In this document: in pieces, positions 5,877-7,331 of the stretch
Layout of the letters: each line of letters opens with the position of its first letter
How positions within the stretch are numbered: position 1 is the first letter of the stretch
Source of the DNA: Rhodanobacter sp. UBA5168
Lineage (GTDB): Bacteria > Pseudomonadota > Gammaproteobacteria > Xanthomonadales > Rhodanobacteraceae
NCBI GenBank assembly: GCA_002413455.1
Contig: DHXA01000198.1
Span: forward strand, 2,730-10,060
Length of the DNA: 7,331 bases
Direction of reading: 5' to 3'
The notes under the pieces: model-generated
What the model saw: only the letters and a program-made list of their open reading frames with translations
Told to the model about the DNA's origin: nothing
Databases searched by the model: none
Program-made: the position numbers and the translations under genes

Positions 5877-5931
5877 CGCAAAACGGGGTCGGGTTCACTT
5901 GCCTGCGCAAATACGGGATCAGGTTCAGTTC
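5877..5931. repeat. Two direct copies of a 25-nt repeat, exactly 30 bp apart
   Basis: Copy one (5877-5901) and copy two (5907-5931) match at 21 of 25 positions; both begin CGCAAA and share the core ACGGG-TC-GGTTCA. The five bases between are TGCCTG-like and AT-poor. They lie 50 to 110 bases upstream of the bactofilin start. Similar GGGGTCAGGTTCACTT motifs occur as dispersed repeats beside RAYT-type transposases in Xanthomonadales and relatives (from memory, not searched). They could be decayed REP-like elements rather than regulatory sites. Confidence 0.65.
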
Positions 5932-5993
5932 CAATTAACCGTTTGCCGTGGGTTTGAGCGCTTTGGCGCCGCGTGGAGCGATCGCGCAGATGA

Positions 5994-6235
5994 ACAGCCG
6001 CCCGCGGCATACACATGTCGGACGGGCACTTCCGCCGCCGGTTCAAGCTCGCCTTCGGCGCGTCGCCGTCCAGCCATCTGGTGACGCGTCGATCGAGCGC
6101 ACGATGGCGATGCTGCATCGCGCTCGTCGTGGACTTGCCTTGCACGATGCGCGCTTCGTCGACGTGTAGGCAAAGCGCGGCGGTCGATGGCAGGTCATCT
6201 TCACGCAGATTCATCGCGGGCTGCCGGGCGGATGA
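5994..6235 (+). pseudogene. Decayed AraC-family transcription regulator, DNA-binding domain only
   Basis: Frame 3 from 5994 reads AARGIHMSDGHFRRRFKLAF then GASPSSHLVTRR, a clear match to the first helix-turn-helix of AraC proteins. Around 6090 one base appears to be lost: the expected R-IER-MAMLHR continuation is found in frame 2 (IERTMAMLHRARRG, then LALHDARFVDV) and stops at a TAG near 6167. The second helix-turn-helix, of the form GSFSRRF, is recognisable again in frame 3 as GRSSSRRFIAG (about 6200-6230). Two frame changes, an in-frame TGA just upstream (5991) and the absence of an N-terminal effector domain show a non-functional remnant. Sequence upstream of 5991 gives no convincing continuation, so the gene was truncated as well as frameshifted. 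The frame positions are by eye. Confidence 0.65.
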
Positions 6236-6397
6236 ATCTCAAGGCATTACCGATTCTGCGTCATCGAGGATCTAGCGGCATGGGATGCGGATCGTCAACG
6301 CGACCAGCGCGGCGGGAACCACAGCTATCGATGCTCCGCTCATCCACCGCGCGTTCATCGACACGCCTGCGCGCGAGCGATGCCGTGCCTCATCGGA
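6236..6397. other. Gene-free stretch with one tiny minus-strand frame
   Basis: No intact gene is visible between the AraC relic and the DUF899 stop. On the minus strand, 6272-6358 encodes a 28-residue frame, MNARWMSGASIAVVPAALVA and eight more residues, with a hydrophobic core that would suit a tiny membrane peptide, but there is no good ribosome binding site and no known match. No terminator-like hairpin was found after the DUF899 gene. Confidence 0.35.
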
Positions 6398-7192
6398 TCA
6401 ATCGTCGTGCTTTTTCCGAAACGCAGCCTCTCCGGCTTCCGACACCCGGTCCCACTCCGGGTCGACCGCGGTGCCGGGGACGTAAAGCTCGTGCCAGTTC
6501 CACCACTTGTACGGTCGGGTCTGGGGACAGCCTTCCGGCGAGTCCTCCCACAACTCCTGGCGCCCGAGCGCCGTCATGTCGAGGTAGCTCCAGACGGTGC
6601 CCATCGCCTCGTCGCCGCGGCCGTTGATGAAGCAGGTGCGGAACACGCGGTCGCCGTCGCGGATGAACGCGTTGTGGCCATGCCATTCGTCGACGCCGAA
6701 GTCGGCGTCGAAGCGGTCGGTGATCGTGTACCAGGGGATTTTTTCCCAGCCCATCCGCGCCTTCAGGCGCGCGATGTCGGCCTGCGGGGCACGCGAGGCA
6801 TACACGAGCGTCGTGTCGCGCGCGTTCAAGTGGGCGAGGTGGGAAACCTGGTCCGCGCCCAGGGAACAGCCGATGCAGGCATGCTCCGGCCAGCCATGCA
6901 CGCCCGGCTCGAAGAAGGCGCGGTAGACGATCAGCTGACGGCGGCCGTCGAACAGGTCGAGCAGGCTCGCCTTGCCCTCGGGCCCTTCGAACGCATAGGA
7001 CTTTTCCACCGCAAGCCACGGCATCCGCCGTCGCTCGGCGGCCAGCGCGTCGCGGGCACGGGTCATCGCCTTCTCCTTGACGAGAAGCTGCTCGTGCGCA
7101 GCCTCCCATTCTTGCGGCGGCACAACCGGCGCTGTGTGCATGGCGCGCCGTCCCTCTTTGCGGCCGTTCTCGGGTGATTTGTTCGTGGTCAT
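6398..7192 (-). CDS. DUF899 thioredoxin-like protein, 264 aa
   Basis: The protein matches the DUF899 family: an N-terminal helical part with EWEAAHEQLLVKEKAMTRARD (about 28-48), MPWLAVEKSYAFEG, then a thioredoxin-like core with LLDLFDGRRQLIVYRAFFEP, the CIGCS motif (C106, C109), HLNARDTTLVYASRAP and MGWEKIPWYT. The C-terminal part has VFRTCFINGRG and a WSYLDMTALGRQELWED segment. The CxxC sits where redox-active cysteines lie in thioredoxin folds, but the reaction of this family is not established. GGAGG five bases before 7192 (7198-7202) decides the start; a second possible start at 7141 (MHTAPVV) also has a GAGGGA upstream and would fit the usual family N-terminus. No signal peptide. It is not in an obvious operon, and the AraC relic downstream on the other strand is not clearly related. 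Confidence 0.88.
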   Translation of the reverse strand: MTTNKSPENGRKEGRRAMHTAPVVPPQEWEAAHEQLLVKEKAMTRARDALAAERRRMPWLAVEKSYAFEGPEGKASLLDLFDGRRQLIVYRAFFEPGVHGWPEHACIGCSLGADQVSHLAHLNARDTTLVYASRAPQADIARLKARMGWEKIPWYTITDRFDADFGVDEWHGHNAFIRDGDRVFRTCFINGRGDEAMGTVWSYLDMTALGRQELWEDSPEGCPQTRPYKWWNWHELYVPGTAVDPEWDRVSEAGEAAFRKKHDD

Positions 7193-7331
7193 CGCAGCCT
7201 CCGGATGAGAGCGATCTCTCGTGTGCTCGGGCTGGAACGCGATACCGTTCACTGCCGATCGCTCGCTGTGGGTGATGGGCCAGTTTTACCGCCAGCTGTC
7301 GAACGGCGGGAGTGACAAGTGTGGCGGGATT
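7193..7331 (-). other. Leader and upstream region of the DUF899 gene, to the window edge
   Basis: This holds the ribosome binding site (GGAGG on the minus strand, 7198-7202) and a GAGAG-CGAT-CTCTC hairpin (7207-7220) just before it. No convincing promoter pair was found, and no further gene can be recognised before the window ends. Confidence 0.5.

Noticed and set aside
5938..6627. Several overlapping short + and - frames between the repeats and the DUF899 gene
   Set aside because: Apart from the AraC relic, none has a ribosome binding site, a domain or sensible composition; they are background frames of GC-rich DNA.

Overview
The window is GC-rich chromosomal DNA of a gammaproteobacterium. 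The gene content and codon style suggest the Xanthomonadales (a Rhodanobacter, Dyella or Luteibacter type of organism). That is an inference from protein families; no rRNA or marker gene confirms it. No tRNA, rRNA or CRISPR array was seen.

Left end (1-1570, + strand): the window opens inside the C-terminal part of a REP-associated tyrosine transposase (RAYT) relic, followed at once by an IS110-family insertion sequence. The transposase (162-1178) keeps its DEDD residues and its C-terminal serine motif. A short left end, an approximately 205-nt structured non-coding right end and a pair of imperfect subterminal inverted repeats (129-151 and 1385-1405) fit the IS1111 subgroup. In that subgroup the guide RNA (bridge RNA or seekRNA) is encoded downstream of the transposase, so 1179-1384 is the best candidate for an RNA-guided recombination component here. 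Bases 1406-1560 hold several more hairpins and no recognised gene.

Centre (1572-5824, - strand): a secreted alpha/beta hydrolase of the CocE/NonD and alpha-amino-acid ester hydrolase type has its own terminator (1572-1609) and a plausible promoter (3650-3679). Upstream of it lie a polytopic membrane protein resembling the BPSS1780 family, which ends in a strong hairpin, and then a translationally coupled pair: a bactofilin followed by a small zinc-ribbon protein that starts at a GTG overlapping the bactofilin stop codon. Bactofilin, zinc-ribbon protein and membrane protein could form one transcription unit, since no terminator separates them, but the 148-nt gap before the membrane-protein gene may carry its own promoter.

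Right end (5825-7331): a 570-base stretch without an intact gene contains two copies of a 25-nt repeat spaced exactly 30 bp apart and the frameshifted relic of an AraC-family DNA-binding domain on the + strand. Next comes a DUF899 thioredoxin-like protein (- strand) with a CxxC motif. The overall picture is ordinary accessory or housekeeping chromosome with mobile-element debris at both ends. The IS1111-like element with its candidate guide RNA is the most interesting system, and it belongs to a recently described class rather than being entirely new.
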